Positions 12,008 to 24,519 of a DNA stretch of 64,000 nt are shown here, piece after piece. The notes under the pieces were generated by a model. That model did no database searches. It worked only from the letters and a program-made list of their open reading frames with translations, and had not been told where the DNA came from. The DNA is from Sarcocystis neurona (lineage: Eukaryota > Apicomplexa > Conoidasida > Eucoccidiorida > Sarcocystidae). Position 1 is the stretch's first letter, and each line of letters begins with the position of its first letter. The DNA lies in assembly GCA_000727475.1 (NCBI GenBank), contig KL647288.1:8025414-8089413 (forward strand), written 5' to 3'. Made by a program: the position numbers and the translations under genes.

Positions 12008-15000
12008 ATAAACGTTTCTTCCAGAACATGGAAAGGGGGAGAGATAACAACAATCTGAACTGACCGTTAGGTCAACGGAAGGTGGAAATCGACAAGCCGA
12101 GGCGAAGACAAAAGATCTTCGTCGAATGTTTTGTGTTAGAGGAGGAGCGGGACTTAGGGAAGTGACGTATTTGTCGGTGCGTAGCGTTCGCGTTTGACTG
12201 ATGTTAGAAAAAGAGAACTGTACGAAACAGCGGAAAAAAGAGGAAAGACAGAGGTTCCTCCATTCCGTGGTCTTTTCGCCTGAAAGTGCAGCGTAAGTGG
12301 GGAGGAACAAGCCAGGCGCAACGGGTATTGCTATTGCAGAAGAGAACGAGGATACGACGTGATGCCTGAGACGTGACTTGACGGGTGTCTGAGGAGCCGG
12401 TGGGCGCATAAAAAGAGACTCCGTGCGCTGGTTGATTCGAGGCTTTCAACGCAAAACACTTTAGAAGGAGAAGCACGGGAACACCGTAACGGCGTGCTTC
12501 GTCATGTTCGTGGTGAACAAAAAAAGAGATAGCCCTTCGGAGAACGCAATTAGAGACTCAAATGTAAGAGGGAACTGCTTCAACTAGGCTGCATACAGCA
12601 GACGCGTAAGGGATCGAGTAGTTAAGAAGACGCACAAGCAGAACAGAAGACGCAGGGGATGAAGAAGAAGAGCAAGAGAAGCAGAGGCCGTGAAAGAAGA
12701 CAAAGAAAAAAGAACTACTTCAGGTACCGACCCAAAATTTGCTTCTTGGAAGGATACAGGACATCGCTGCGCGCACCGTCGGTTGCGAAGTGAGGCTGCT
12801 CAGTGCACCTTTGTTTGCAGAATGAAGCCGGCAAACAGAGAACTTCAGCGAACAAGAACACCAAAACACAATGAAACGCGAAAAAAATAGGTACATGTGA
12901 CCTTCACGGGAGATTTCCGCAAGCTTAACAGTTAAGGGCTTCGCGTGTACACAAGAATGCTACTCCACGATTTACTTAGTTAACCTGTAGAAGGTCACAT
13001 TTACCGGCAATTCACAATTTCACTGGCGAGCGACGCAGAGGGAGAAGTGCAACAGAACTAAAAAGAAATGGGTTCTGGAAACAGTTCGGTTACTTGGAAA
13101 AAAGTAACAGAAAGACACCCTTAGACTGAAAAGTGGACGGAAGCTATGCTTGTCAATGTACGGAAGGTAAAGTGGGGATGACAACCAATGCCCGTGGCGA
13201 CTCACCTTCCAAACTGAAACAGACATTAGACATGCGGCGGTATTCCAGCAACCGGTATTCATTGCCTTTCACAGACGACGAAGGACTTGCAAAAGCTTCC
13301 CTCGAAATTCCCAGGAAATTTGTTTGTGCTTCCGTGGTGTACAGTTGGCCTCTGATGATTCAGGCCTTCTCTATTTTTCTTTTCTGTAAACATCCAGACG
13401 TGTGGACCCTCAACATTTTCCCCATATTTTTTCCACACACTTTCCCTTAAAGGCTTAAATCTTTGTGTTTCTGAGTGTACGCGTGTTAGTGAGACGTCTT
13501 GACAAAGCACCACAGCACGGACGCAGTGTCCACAATACGAACTCCTCAAAAAATTCTAACATGTAAAAATAACGAAGATATGTGGTGTACGCATCCCTAT
13601 TTCTGCGTGGTCTCACGTGTGCCCTTATGAACAACCACCTGCATACTCATTATTGCACATTCCGAGAATGTCTTCGAGTACATTTGGTTTACGCGTCTAG
13701 TTATCTGAAGGCTAACGCGGGCTGTGTACGGGAAACTTCATCACGGCGGTAGGTTTTGAGTCGTGGAACGTGAAATGCTGCGCACGTACAGACACGTACA
13801 TACATAGATGCAGGAGTACCTACATGCGTAATGCGTCACGCCAGTTGCCAAAACTGAAGGTTTCTCGGTTTCGTTGACTTTTTGTGCGACAACCGTCCAT
13901 GTACCATTCGTTCTGCTGCGAGATTTTGCCTGCATGCTAACACTAATTTTTCAGACTCAGGATCACACAGCTAAGACTTTCCGTACAGTTTTTGCGCTTG
14001 TGGGGGTAGACGTTGTCCTGAGTTTGTTCCCGTAGGTGTACACGTATATACACGCACGTCCTAAATGCTACAACCTAATGCATCCATCAGTAAGTATACG
14101 TGGTGACGCAGTTTGGTTGCTATGTCGCTCGTCGAAGTGGTGACCCGTGTACCTGGGGGATGCATCGTATGCCTGCTGTTAGTATAAGAAACGCTGCCAA
14201 TGCATATTATCCCTCTACCGCTTCATCCAAAAATCGTCATTGTAGAGCTACACTCAACCTCAGTGCCAACGTTTCACAAGAGCTTGGGCCATATAAGTTG
14301 TCTCGCTTAGAAAAAAATTTCGGAAATAGGTGGTCACGGCCATCTGGACACGAGTACGCGTGTATGTGCTTATGCGCGGGTCCCTCTGAGGAGGAGTACG
14401 TAGGCAGCTGCCCGCCACACGAAAGGTGGCTCCTGTAGCGCATATATTCAATCAAAAATGTTATGACATGTGTTACGATATGGATCGAAGGGATCAGTAA
14501 TATGTATACAAATGAATACGCATATACATTTGTATTCGTGTGCATGTACGTGCATATACGTATACATATGTCTAAGTACAGGTGTGACAGTACGAAAAAG
14601 TACCGCGTAATCTGCGCATTGGGCTGTAATGGTATCTGCCCTATTAAATCCATACATCTGTTGACGCATGTGACGAACAGTTTAAGCATTCGCTTCACGT
14701 ATATGCTAGTCTATATACACGTATGTGCATATACGCGCGCGGTTTGTGTTGGCGTACGACAAAGTCGCGGGAAAACTTCATTCTGTAAGCTGCGCAAGTA
14801 ATTGTCTACACCCATGTATCCGCAGAAATATTGGTAACTACCTATCAATCTTGAGTGTATACTTCATGCTTTGGTAGAACTCCTAACGTGTGTGTGAACA
14901 ACGGATGACGAGCCGACAAAGGACTGAGCAGCTGGCAGTACACGTATACATTCATATATATATATATAAACATATACATATGTGTGTATTTATGTTGAAG

Positions 15001-15533
15001 CGGAAATGCATCTGGGTTCAATGCCAGTTAGAACGACACCTTGTAGATTTAATGTGAGAAGCCACGGGCAACCTTTTCTGTCATGGATTTCAGCTCCTGT
15101 CTGTGCACATGCCTCCACGGAGGAATTGATGTTGAGTCAGAGTGAAAAGCTGCTCACTAGTATGCAGCTTCCCATGCGCTTCGTGATACAGTTACAACGC
15201 TTGGCTGTATCTTACTTCGCTTCCCTTCTAGAGAAAAAGATCCGAGCGTTCGCAGTTGTTGGTGTCCTGAGACTACGTCAGCCTTTCCACAGGCGGAGTG
15301 CTGTGCGTGCTGCGCTGCAGCAGAGCGCGATATCTCCTCACTTCAAACTCCTTTATACTGTAAAGTATACATTTTAAAAATGCATCTACAAGTGTGTATC
15401 TCTAGGTAGTGACGTACACGTGTATCTCTCTCCCCCCAGGCATATGCGTGTATATATATATACATATACATATATATATTTCTCTGTACGAACATATGTA
15501 TATGCGTGGCATCCTCATGTACATGAGCGCGAG
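12008..15533. other. Apparently gene-poor spacer
   Basis: 12.0-13.1 kb is purine-rich on the plus strand. 13.6-15.5 kb carries TA/CA alternating tracts. The only protein-like piece is at 13130-13320 on the plus strand (an EGF-like half motif, see findings), which I could not connect to other exons. Confidence 0.4.
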
Positions 15534-16399
15534 TCACTTATCCATGTCTAATTTTTGCCGTTTTGATCTAGTCACGGCATTTCTCTCCTGCAAATCCTCA
15601 AGTAGATCTTTCTCACTTCCGTATTGAAGCCGATCTGCTGTCAAACGAACTAATTCAACAAGGTCCAACACACAGTATACCACATAGAAATGCAGCCTCC
15701 TAATCTTGTGGTACACGTTGCGTGGAAACTGCGTTTCTGCAGTTCCTAGACGGTCAATACGATTTAAGCATTCCGTTTTTTTCTGATCTGGAAAAACGCA
15801 AGCGTACTCCACATGAGAAACAAGTCCAAGAAGCAGCTGATCCTCCCTCGTCTATGTGAAGCGCAGGGCGTGCCTCCGTTGCAAGAGAGACCAAGCAAAA
15901 ACGTCAAAATCGCTCAACAGCCTAACACACCCTGTACAGGCGAAGTTTGTGCAATGAGGATCTCCTACCGTAATCCCCTAACAGAGCCTTAATTTTAAGC
16001 CGTTGGGAGCACATTATCCCTGCCACATCGTGTTGCACGGTTGTCTTCAAATTTTCAAGACAGTCGAGGGCAACTCAACGAGTTAACCTGCCTTGCTACA
16101 ATTTTCTTGCGAAACGAGTAGAACAGTAGAAACCGACCCGTTTGGAGCTAATTTTCGGTTCGAGTGCAGTGGTGTAACAAAAGGGACCCGATTGTGAACG
16201 ATGTCCGGCAAGGAAACATCAAGTCTACAACGCAGCGATATCGCCTTCAGAACATTCCGCTTACACTGAGGGGAAATCAACCGACTGACGCACAAGGGGA
16301 GAATTGTACAGCTCGTCGCATTCAGTAGGAATGCGGGTACAGGAGCACGTGCCGGGTAGAATCCGCCTTTTTTTTCAATCGAAGACGCTTTCGAGAGAG
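15534..16399 (-). CDS. 3' end of an unrecognised multi-exon gene
   Basis: Three exons read down the minus strand: 16399-16088, 16019-15969 and 15787-15534 (ending in TGA). Acceptors are good (CCCCTTTTTCAG before the first, GCGTTTTTCCAG before the last), donors are GCAG/GTTAAC and TACG/GTAGGA, and both junctions agree in phase. The resulting tail of about 205 residues includes ALLGDYDQKKTECLNRIDRL and a helical stretch VYCVLDLVELVRLTADRL, and ends in a basic, nuclear-localisation-like SKRQKLDMDK. I do not recognise a family. Upstream minus-strand segments at 16.5-19.1 kb look coding and may be the rest of the gene, but their phases did not all agree. Confidence 0.6.
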
Positions 16400-16508
16400 C
16401 TGAAAAAGGGGTAGGGCGCACCCTTTTTCCTTCGCGCCCAGGAAACAAGTATGTGTTGTATCCTACAGTGCGTAGAACAAGCGGTGACAACAATGTGCAA
16501 GAGTCACA

Positions 16509-16727
16509 TCATGGAGTACAGGATCCCCGTTCTGACGGCGTTGCAAGCCACCGTGTGAGGGAGAGGCTTCTTACTGCAGGAGCTAGAAAAAGAGGTTCCC
16601 CCTTGTGTGGAGAAGAGAGATTCCAGTGAAACAAAAGAGTTGCCTTCATTATTGTATCATTGAGGAAGTGTTCCCTACCTACGGGCACCACGTACATAGA
16701 GAATAAGGTTGGCATCACGGCATGCAT
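16509..16727 (-). CDS. Exon-like segment of the gene(s) ending at 15534
   Basis: A minus-strand open stretch contains VVPVGREHFLNDTIMKATLL and is followed by a strong donor (CTCCTGCA/GTAAGA). In this frame it exits in phase 0, whereas the next exon I trust (16399) needs one leftover base. Another frame exits correctly but is open only from about 16640. So an exon almost certainly ends here, but its frame is unsettled. Confidence 0.35.
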   Translation of the reverse strand: MHAVMPTLFSMYVVPVGREHFLNDTIMKATLLFHWNLSSPHKGEPLFLAPAVRSLSLTRWLATPSERGSCTP

Positions 16728-16784
16728 ATCCGCACGACTACCATGTTTGCATGGTTCTCAGTGGCTACAATCAGCAGCGGGCGC

Positions 16785-17080
16785 CTATGTCAAGTGCCTA
16801 CTTGCGCTTCTGTGAAAGAGCACGTAGGTTCCAACAGACAAAACATCAAATGAATCGTTATACACCCCCGCCCTAATCCGCTGGCATATGCAGTAAGTAG
16901 CAGTAGCGGTGGACCGCACAGTGATAATGTTGAGAATGTTGAGCACAGAGGTAGAGGCACGGAGGAAGACGCCCTGCGTAATTTGTGGTATGAGACAAAT
17001 TGCGCACAAGCCGTAGAAAACCATGCACAGCGGGACTGGCGTGCACCGATACCCATACAGGTTCTCGTGCACACATGCGG
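16785..17080 (-). CDS. Hydrophobic exon-like segment, possible membrane protein
   Basis: From a likely acceptor (CCTTCTGAAG) 98 codons run to a TAG at 16785. The middle is strongly hydrophobic (PLCMVFYGLCAICLIPQ), like a transmembrane helix, followed by Ser/Thr/Ile-rich sequence. A short exon upstream (17183-17125, donor GAGGAA/GTAACT) has an excellent acceptor but leaves the wrong phase for direct joining. The function is unknown. Confidence 0.3.
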
Positions 17081-17124
17081 CTTCAGAAGGATCACAAGCT
17101 TTAACGCGGCTACGACAAAGTTAC

Positions 17125-17183
17125 TTCCTCTCGTAGTCGCATGCGCTTTTCCGAATCATCTGACGAAACACAAAAGACTGAGT
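17125..17183 (-). CDS. Short exon with strong splice sites
   Basis: 59 nt between an excellent acceptor (CGTCCTCTTTGTAG) and donor (GAGAGGAA/GTAACT), reading SVFCVSSDDSEKRMRLREE. It probably belongs to the same transcript as the neighbouring minus-strand segments. A further open segment with a GTAAGA donor lies at about 17471-17640 (QLLLFVAITLYRGETRIDAL). Confidence 0.35.
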
Positions 17184-18095
17184 CTACAAAGAGGACGCTA
17201 TAGAGGTTGCGCAAAAGATACCTCTTCTCTACATATCTGCTTCTCCCCCAGGCTTTAAACACCCTCTTGAATGCACACACTGTGCACGTGAATCGAACTA
17301 TTTCCACAACACGCTTTTGCTGGCCTGCCATGTGTATACATGTATATCTCTGTCTGTCTATCTACGAACACATAAATATACATCTATATACACATAGTAA
17401 GACGCACTCCTTTTGACACCCTTATTCTCTGGTATGTACTTCCATACAAATGTACTTATTTCTTACGAGATGCTGCGAACATCCACAAATCCTCAACACA
17501 ACGGGACACTGCGTTTGCTGGTATCTTCGTGCATACCCTCGTATTGATACCACGAAGAGCGTCAATGCGCGTCTCGCCTCGATAGAGCGTTATCGCCACG
17601 AACAACAATAGCTGTCTCCTACTGTTATTTTGGTGAACAATCACCCTGCAGGGACACTTGTACGCTCATTTAGACAATTGTCCTGCAGGACACCGTACTA
17701 CGCTCATCTACACAAATATGTGAATACAAGTCGTTCGATGTGTACAGCATTATTTTACCATGTACGTGTAAATCCTCCTAAGCTGAACAGACATGCATTC
17801 CATGTTTTCGTCGACTACGGAGTCGTACGCGTGCACTCCTGAAGGCCATATTGTCTTGTCCGCTGGACAGCATATTGTTCTCCTTGTAGGTTATCTTCTG
17901 GAGTCAATAGCAGCAGACCCTATACGTGCGTAAAGATGTATATACTTTCGTACACAATGCATGTGCGTATACGTATATGAGATATAGAAAGACGTTGTTT
18001 CCTAAACACATAACACATGCGATCGTCTTTATTGATGAGCCTTTACTAGCCGCAACGAGTACGCTCAAACCTGCCTCTTGCCCTCCGTCGTGACG

Positions 18096-19131
18096 TCACT
18101 CTTTATCGATTAATAAAAAACCTGGGTGAAATAGATAAAGCTTCGAGGTACCAGCGGCACACGCAGTCAACTGCTCTGCAACACAAACAGTACCTGGTAA
18201 TTCAATCCGACAAACGCGGTTGCTTGCAACATAGTTAACCATTGTCACTTCTGCTTTCTTTAGTGGTACATATGCCACACTCGCAAAATGAGTTTTGCGA
18301 ATGACTCTGAAATAAAGACTCTCCTATTCAGACTCTATCCCTTTATTTTCCCTTAACACCCGGCCCTCTGCCGACCAATGCCCCCCTCTCCGACGCTAAC
18401 GTCAGAGTTGTCTTTTCTTTGCATTCTGGTACTTCTAGGCCGACTGGACGTTAAGTTCTCTATGCGTGACGAGACTCTGGTGCGGCTCTCCGCCAGAAAA
18501 GAGCCAATAGCAGCCTGTTCACTCGCCGGCCTCAACAGATGACAGCATCAAAATCTTCAAGCTGCAGAACGCAGTTGAAGTAGCACACTCGCAGAGAGAT
18601 TTTCATCATCTCAAGGAGTCAACAAGAGGGTGAGATAGGTTAAATGACTACCTACAACAAAAAGATCTTCCCTTGTGCGACTTCGTAGATCAAAAAGGAG
18701 ACTTCAACAGGAGGTGCAGCACCTGCGCAAGAATAGGTCGTGCTTTCCAGGGACGTACTGCAAACAAACCCTGTTTTGTGCAGGAGTGTGAAGAAAACTG
18801 ACTTCAGAGAAGTCATACGCCAGAATTTTCCGCGCAGTTATCTAGCGTAAAGAAACTCTTCTATTCTACCGTCTCCATCTCCGTTAGAGCATCTCTCTTC
18901 CGAGCGGTGACACATCCGTTGTGTGAACTTCATCTCTTTCGTGAGTACTTGGCAGCCTTTCGAAGCCACGAGTTGCAGTCCACAGTCGACAGAAGCTTCT
19001 GTCTGTAATTTTACACGTACAGACTGTGGTGATCGAAGGCTGAAACCATCGAGTTGTATTTGTATCCTCACACACGGATCAGGTGTCGCTATACTTTGCT
19101 GAGTTGTCTTTGAATTCCGTCTTTACGTTTG
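18096..19131 (-). CDS. Beta-rich exon-like segments of an unrecognised gene
   Basis: Three minus-strand segments look coding. 19131-18838 (98 codons) contains VRIQIQLDGFSLRSPQ and SVDCGLQLVASKGC. 18535-18353 is basic and Ser-rich. 18283-18096 contains VPLKKAEVTMVNYVASNRV. The alternation of hydrophobic and polar residues suggests beta-sandwich (immunoglobulin-like) domains, which is inference. They lie downstream of the zinc-finger gene on the same strand and may be the 5' half of the gene ending at 15534. Possible splice sites exist (GACG/GTAGAA near 18870), but I could not find a chain with consistent phases. Exon limits are approximate. Confidence 0.35.
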
Positions 19132-19371
19132 AAAGTGTTGTTGCTCATGGACCGCAGCAAATGAGAGCATAGCCGTTAACTGCACTCTGCTGTCCGCGCG
19201 TCAAATTCAGTGAAGAAGCGCGACAGCTGCTGCAGGGGCACCAGATCCGCTGCAACACCAACGCGGCTAGTGGGGAGTGACACTACTGTAACAGAGTTGC
19301 GTTGATGACGCGCACTGGGGAAGGATGTCACGCACCATCATTCAGCACGTGGTATTTGTGTCATTTTCTCT

Positions 19372-22300
19372 CTACGCGGACGCTTGGGGACCGTCTGCTT
19401 TAATGCGTTGTCGGTGCTGCCCGTCTGAGAAAGCACTTTTGTTCTCATGCAGTGCGCTTCTGCTGCCCCCTTGGGAGTTGCCTTTGTTGGTGTGACTGAA
19501 GCTGTTTCTGGTGCTGCTGTTGCTGTCTGGCAGGCGTACACTGTAAGCAGGTGTAGGCTCAGCAGTGGAACCTCCACCAGTGCAGCACTGTGGAGAGCTG
19601 AAATGTCCCGCAGACGGACTATGTGAACAAGTAGTTAGTTGTGGCGAGAAAGGTTCACTCAGTTTGCGAGCAGCAGTGAGGGTTCCTGCGGGCAATACGC
19701 GCTTCTGTAGGATCACGTCCTGCTGCTTTTGAGCTGATGCATCAGGGAAAAACTGAGACCGTCCGAAGCTCCCCTGCTGCTGGTGCAGTGATGGTGGTGG
19801 TGGTGGAGAGACAGAAGCTGCAGCACAATCGGTGAAGCTTTTAGAGTTGTCATGTCCCGTCAGAGGCAGCGGATATAATGCAGAAGGAAGATTCGCAGGT
19901 GCCTCCTCTCTATTGAAACCAGCTCGGTCCGTCCCTGGCGGCGGTAGTAAACCGCGGAGCTGCGGGGATAAACTATCGCCATCGAAGATAGACGAGAACC
20001 CGGGGGTCGATTTTGTCGCCCCGCCCGTATTCCCTCCACCGCTTCCGACTCTATTTGTCAGTCTTGAATTGTGTTCACGAAACACTTCGTCGACTGGTGA
20101 AGCACACACCTTCCCTCGCGTTTTGCGTGGGAAACAGGAAGCACTTCCCGCAGAGTTCTCCCGAGCATTCGAATCGTCAGCAGCAGCAGCATGAGGGACG
20201 TGGAGGTGGTGGTGCTTGTCGGAACTTGCGTTGAGGTCTTGCGTTATAGTTAAGGACGGACACGCGCATAAAGAAGCCTCATCGGCGCTACTAGAGGCAG
20301 AGGCGAACGTTGTTGCTGCTGCTGTTACGGCTGTGGTCGGAACCAGGTCTACATGTCTGGAAGACAAGTTAGCGTAACGCGAAGATAAATCACTACCCCC
20401 ACCTACTATGGGTGATGTGCTCGTGCTCCAGACAGCCGTGCTGCTGCCACGCACAATGCTCAAACTGGAGGTTTCTGCTTCTTCCAGGGATGGCGCAGGA
20501 GAAGAGCAGCTGTGCGACCCTTCTTCGCACACGTTCAGGAGACTCAGCTTTCGCAGTTGCTCAATCAACACCTGCGTGGCAGCCAGCGAGGCAGCCGGAT
20601 CGGTGTCTTGCAAATGCGGCTCGAATAGAGAAGAAGAAGTCGTGTCTCCAAGCAAATCATCCGTAGTAGTGGGTTGAGCCACACAAGTTGTTGCTGATCT
20701 TGCATCACGCGGCGCTGAACCAGCCGAGGATGCATTATTAGCGGCCTGTTGCTGTGACTGCTGCAGCACGCGATCGCGCTGCGGGCTGCTGCTGCTGTTG
20801 CCGCTTAATTTTCCCTCCGGAGATGCCGCCGAGCTCGATGGTTGCGTCATCGTGTTGGTCGCGATAGAGCTGCTTTGCTGCGGGCTGTCAGATTCTGTCT
20901 GGTGCAACTGAAGCAGCTCTCCTGCTGGTGAAGGACTGAAATAGGAAGGGCCGGGTGCTGTCGGTTGCAGATGAGGAGCCAGCTTTACCGCCAAATCCAG
21001 CACAATAAGCACCTGATCCACCGACAGCTGATTTACCTGGGGGCCAATCAACTGCTGCGCAAGGGTCATAATCAAGGCTCTCCGTATCGACTCGCTATCT
21101 AATAGATCCTGCAGCTCAGTGCAAACTGTCGTAGTAGTTGATGAAGCGGTATCTGAAGGTGCTGGCAAAGTGTGCTGCTGATTCCCCCCAATGCCTTCGC
21201 CTATTGTTGCTTCGAAGTCCACGGTGTCCGATTGAGGCAAGACCTTCTCTGCTAAAAGTGGCTGGCCCAGTAGGGATTCTTCTGCATCGGTAGGCCTCCT
21301 TCCTCTGCCCCTTCTTTCACTGGTCTCTTTCCCCGCTGCTTCTTCTTCGGCAGCTTTGACCGACTGAAGAATTTGAGCGCTTTGCCGCATATGCGAATGC
21401 CTCTGATTCGGCATGTGAGAGCGCTGAAGGTCTTTGACGGACGAGGGGAAGAGCACACCTGATTTGGTGGTGTAGCCTGATAGTGCCTGTTGTGCTGCCT
21501 CCTGTGTGCTTGTCTGTTTTGCTGCACGTAGCAGATACGTCTGACGCTGCTGCTGCTGCTGGCGCTGCTGCTGCGTTGTAAAGCTGTAGTAGGATGCTGG
21601 GGGGGCGGCAGCAGAAGTAACGCTTTGCGCTTGCTCTTCACTTTGTTTCAGCGTCATTTGGTGAGAGTCCTGTGGCCACCGCTGCTGCGAGAATTGCTGC
21701 TGTTGCTGCTGAAGATGAAGTTGCGGCTGCTGAAGACGAAATCGCTGTTCCTGCAAAGGTTCTCCGCAAGGCGAGAGCAACTGTGCATTTTCTGTGACCA
21801 GGAGAGGCCTAGTGAGAGAAGCGAGAGGCGACAATGCCCAGCGGTGAGTCGTATCGCTTGGGTCGCTGCACTCTACACCAGAAGAAGAGCCCCATATATA
21901 GTGAATGAGCGGGTTATTGAAAGGGTGGCGCATTTCTTCAGTAGAATGCGCAAAAGGACAATAGTGACGGTCACATTTGGGAAACACCGTACAAGGTTTT
22001 GTCTTGTACATCAGGGGGTGGTAGAGCTCCTCTTCCTTAGAGTGTGCATACGCGCAGCTGCGCCCCCGCGTGCAGTGGCGTATTAGACTCATTTTGCTGT
22101 TGGTACGACGGAACTCGATACCCGGACAAAGGTGAGGACTGCAGCAAAAACAAAGGGAATGACAAATTCGCATCAGCAACGCAATTGGATCTCACGTGTC
22201 AATGACGCAGATAGCAAACAGGGGAACGACGGGAGCGTAAACTTTTAAAAGGGAGGCACACAGTACATTATACACGTTCTTATCAGAATCCCAGAAAATT

Positions 22301-23372
22301 TTAATACGTGCAAAGGGGTAGAGACACGCGTGCGAAGAAGGGACGGATCCACTGCCCACAGTGGAGTACAGAAGAAGCGGAGAACTCCGAAAGAGGGCAT
22401 ACGTGCCAAAGTCGGCTGAACTCAGCAACCACACTGTTACTCGTTCCAAGGCAGGGGAAGACGGTAGAAATGAAGGATGGGGATTATTTATTTAGAAGTG
22501 CTCGAAGCAGCGTTATGCGCATGCCGGCAAACTTGTACATTCCTGAGACGAGTCGTGTTGGGTAAGTAGATCACGAAAGTAGTAATAAAATTGTTCCACT
22601 ATGAATAGCCGTTGACTCACCTGAAGTTACAACGGATGGCAGTGTGCAAGTTGATGGTATCAGCCACTAGTATTTTAGTGCTCACAATTTTACCAAGCGA
22701 TACTGTATTGTTAAGTATGGTTGCAAGGCACAATCTGAGTGTCAGATAGATGCCGTTTTCCAATATGGGGGTTCAGGGTAGGACGGAAAATTGCCGCTGT
22801 AAGTACACATTACTCGATGCTTAAGCGCTCATTGTAAGCCGGGCAGTAGCGAGACTCCACCTGAAAAATTCTATGGAAGATAGTCGTCAGCGCACAACAC
22901 ACAGTCTTCCGAACCGCAACCTGGCAGGCGGCCTCCCTCCTCTGGAAATTTAGACCACACTCAATCATTATCGCTCTGAACATTAAGCGCCACAGAAAGC
23001 TGGAGACTCCTGATTCTTGGAGATGAAAATGCACAGCAGGGAGCTTCGTGCGCGAGGACTCGTCTCGAAGTTGCCTTCTGGCGCAATTGCTTACTCGTAA
23101 ATAATTTCGTATGGGTTTCTGCGTTGCCATGTCAGGCAGTGGGAATGCGGACAAGCGTCGGGATGGGCGCATCGATTCCTTTGATGACTCTCACATAGCT
23201 GTGTGCGGAACGTAGCCAGCTCGACTTCAGAGAGCACATAGTGTTTGTTGTTGGCGGGAAGAGGAGTGAAACGCGGTGGAGAGCACGAAGGTGGTGGGGG
23301 AATACGAGCCGCTTGGGAATTTGCTCGGAACCGGCTCACAACCTCGTGAAATTCATGCTGATTGTACTGCAT
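19372..23372 (-). CDS. CCCH-type triple zinc-finger protein with long Gln/Ser-rich tail
   Basis: Two exons, 23372-23095 and 22138-19372, join in phase across a 956-nt intron (donor CGA/GTAAGC, acceptor TTTTTGCTGCAG), giving 1014 residues. Three CCCH motifs sit at the N-terminus: C60-x7-C68-x5-C74-x3-H78, then C97, C115-x5-C121-x3-H125, then C142-x5-C148-x4-C153-x3-H157. The intron falls between the first two. The order and linkers ([20 protein letters not shown]; the HPLMYKT segment before finger 3) match the Unkempt/plant-TZF-like arrangement known in apicomplexans; such proteins bind mRNA and regulate its stability or translation. The remaining 850 residues are low-complexity (Gln, Ser, Ala, Thr), encoded by CAG/CTG-like triplets, apart from a helical patch near [15 protein letters not shown]. 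The start is the ATG at 23372; a second ATG eleven bases upstream is out of frame. Confidence 0.9.
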
Positions 23373-24519
23373 CTTGCCATAAGAAGCGTGGCGAAAAACA
23401 AAAGCACTAGAGGACGCAGACCTCTGGGCGTGAAAATTAACAGTTAGACACGACCGAAGATATTGGAAAAATTCAACACGTCAACAAGGACGTGGAAGGG
23501 TCGGAAAAATTCCTCATTTGAAACGTTGTGTAGTTGGGTAACGATTGATTGTGAGGATAATCACTGGAGAAACGACCGCCGTTAAAATGCATAGAACAAC
23601 AAAACCCTTCCTTTTCCTGGCTCCTTCTGTTATGGAGTGTTAGAGAAAAAACTCTTGTGATTCCTCTGGGAGTCAGAAGAAATCGAACTAGTGGCTAAAG
23701 TGAAGCAGCTGTAGTGTTTTTATACCGCAGAATAGAGTTGTTCGGAGCAGGTGACGGTTAAATGCAGGCCCCACGCCGGCAGGCAGCTGCGAGCTCCTGA
23801 AGTTGAACTGCCCCCCTTAAGTATGATGAAGGGGGCAGCAAAACTTGTGAGTCCTTGCAAGAGAACATTAAAAAAACTTTTTAGAGACGTTTAGAGCATG
23901 AGTGTGGTAAACGGAGTTCGAGCGGCTACGCGCCTTCGACTCACAAGCGAGAAACAAAACTTCTAAACTGACAAATGCCTTCGGCGACACCGACGGAGGT
24001 GTGTAACAAAGAAAAAGTGCTTCAATCTAGCACGCAATAGCATTCAGAAAACAACTTCCCTTATGAAAACATGAACTTTGAGACACGTCTTGAAGATAGT
24101 AAGGAACGACGAGAATTGCTTAGAGCAATGTTGCTGCAAGCACGACTGCAGAAACCAAATCCAGGAAAGAAGATACTATTTGTAAAAAAACTCTCTAGCG
24201 AAAAAATGCAGTTGCTGTCCCGTGGCGTGCCCTCAGAGGAAAGTGTGCACCATAAAGAAATACTGTGCGCATCTTTCACCTGCATTGCATTGTGATGTGC
24301 GATTCTTGGAGCTAAACGGGCGGCAAGGGCCGAAGAAAACTTTGCCTCGTACCCTCCTAGACTGCACACTTAAATAGACGTGAATTCCCTGTTACCTTCT
24401 TCCTGAGGCGTTAAGGACTCTTGAGGCGAATTTTTTTACCACTTCAGCAACAGCCAGCTCAAATTAGAGACTACTACCTTTACGGGCCACACCAGTGTGA
24501 GGATATTTCAAATCCCTGT
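23373..24519. other. Spacer upstream of the zinc-finger gene
   Basis: Probable promoter and 5' leader region of the zinc-finger gene. A plus-strand ORF with a fair start context (24071-24295, MNFETRLEDSKERRELLRAM) and a minus-strand ORF over the same bases (24061-24369) both look protein-like. I cannot choose between them and found no matching splice partner for either. Confidence 0.3.

Noticed and set aside
21252..22086. Minus- and plus-strand ORFs of 129-153 codons over the zinc-finger gene
   Set aside because: They overlap the well-supported 935-codon frame and are its antisense or shifted readings.
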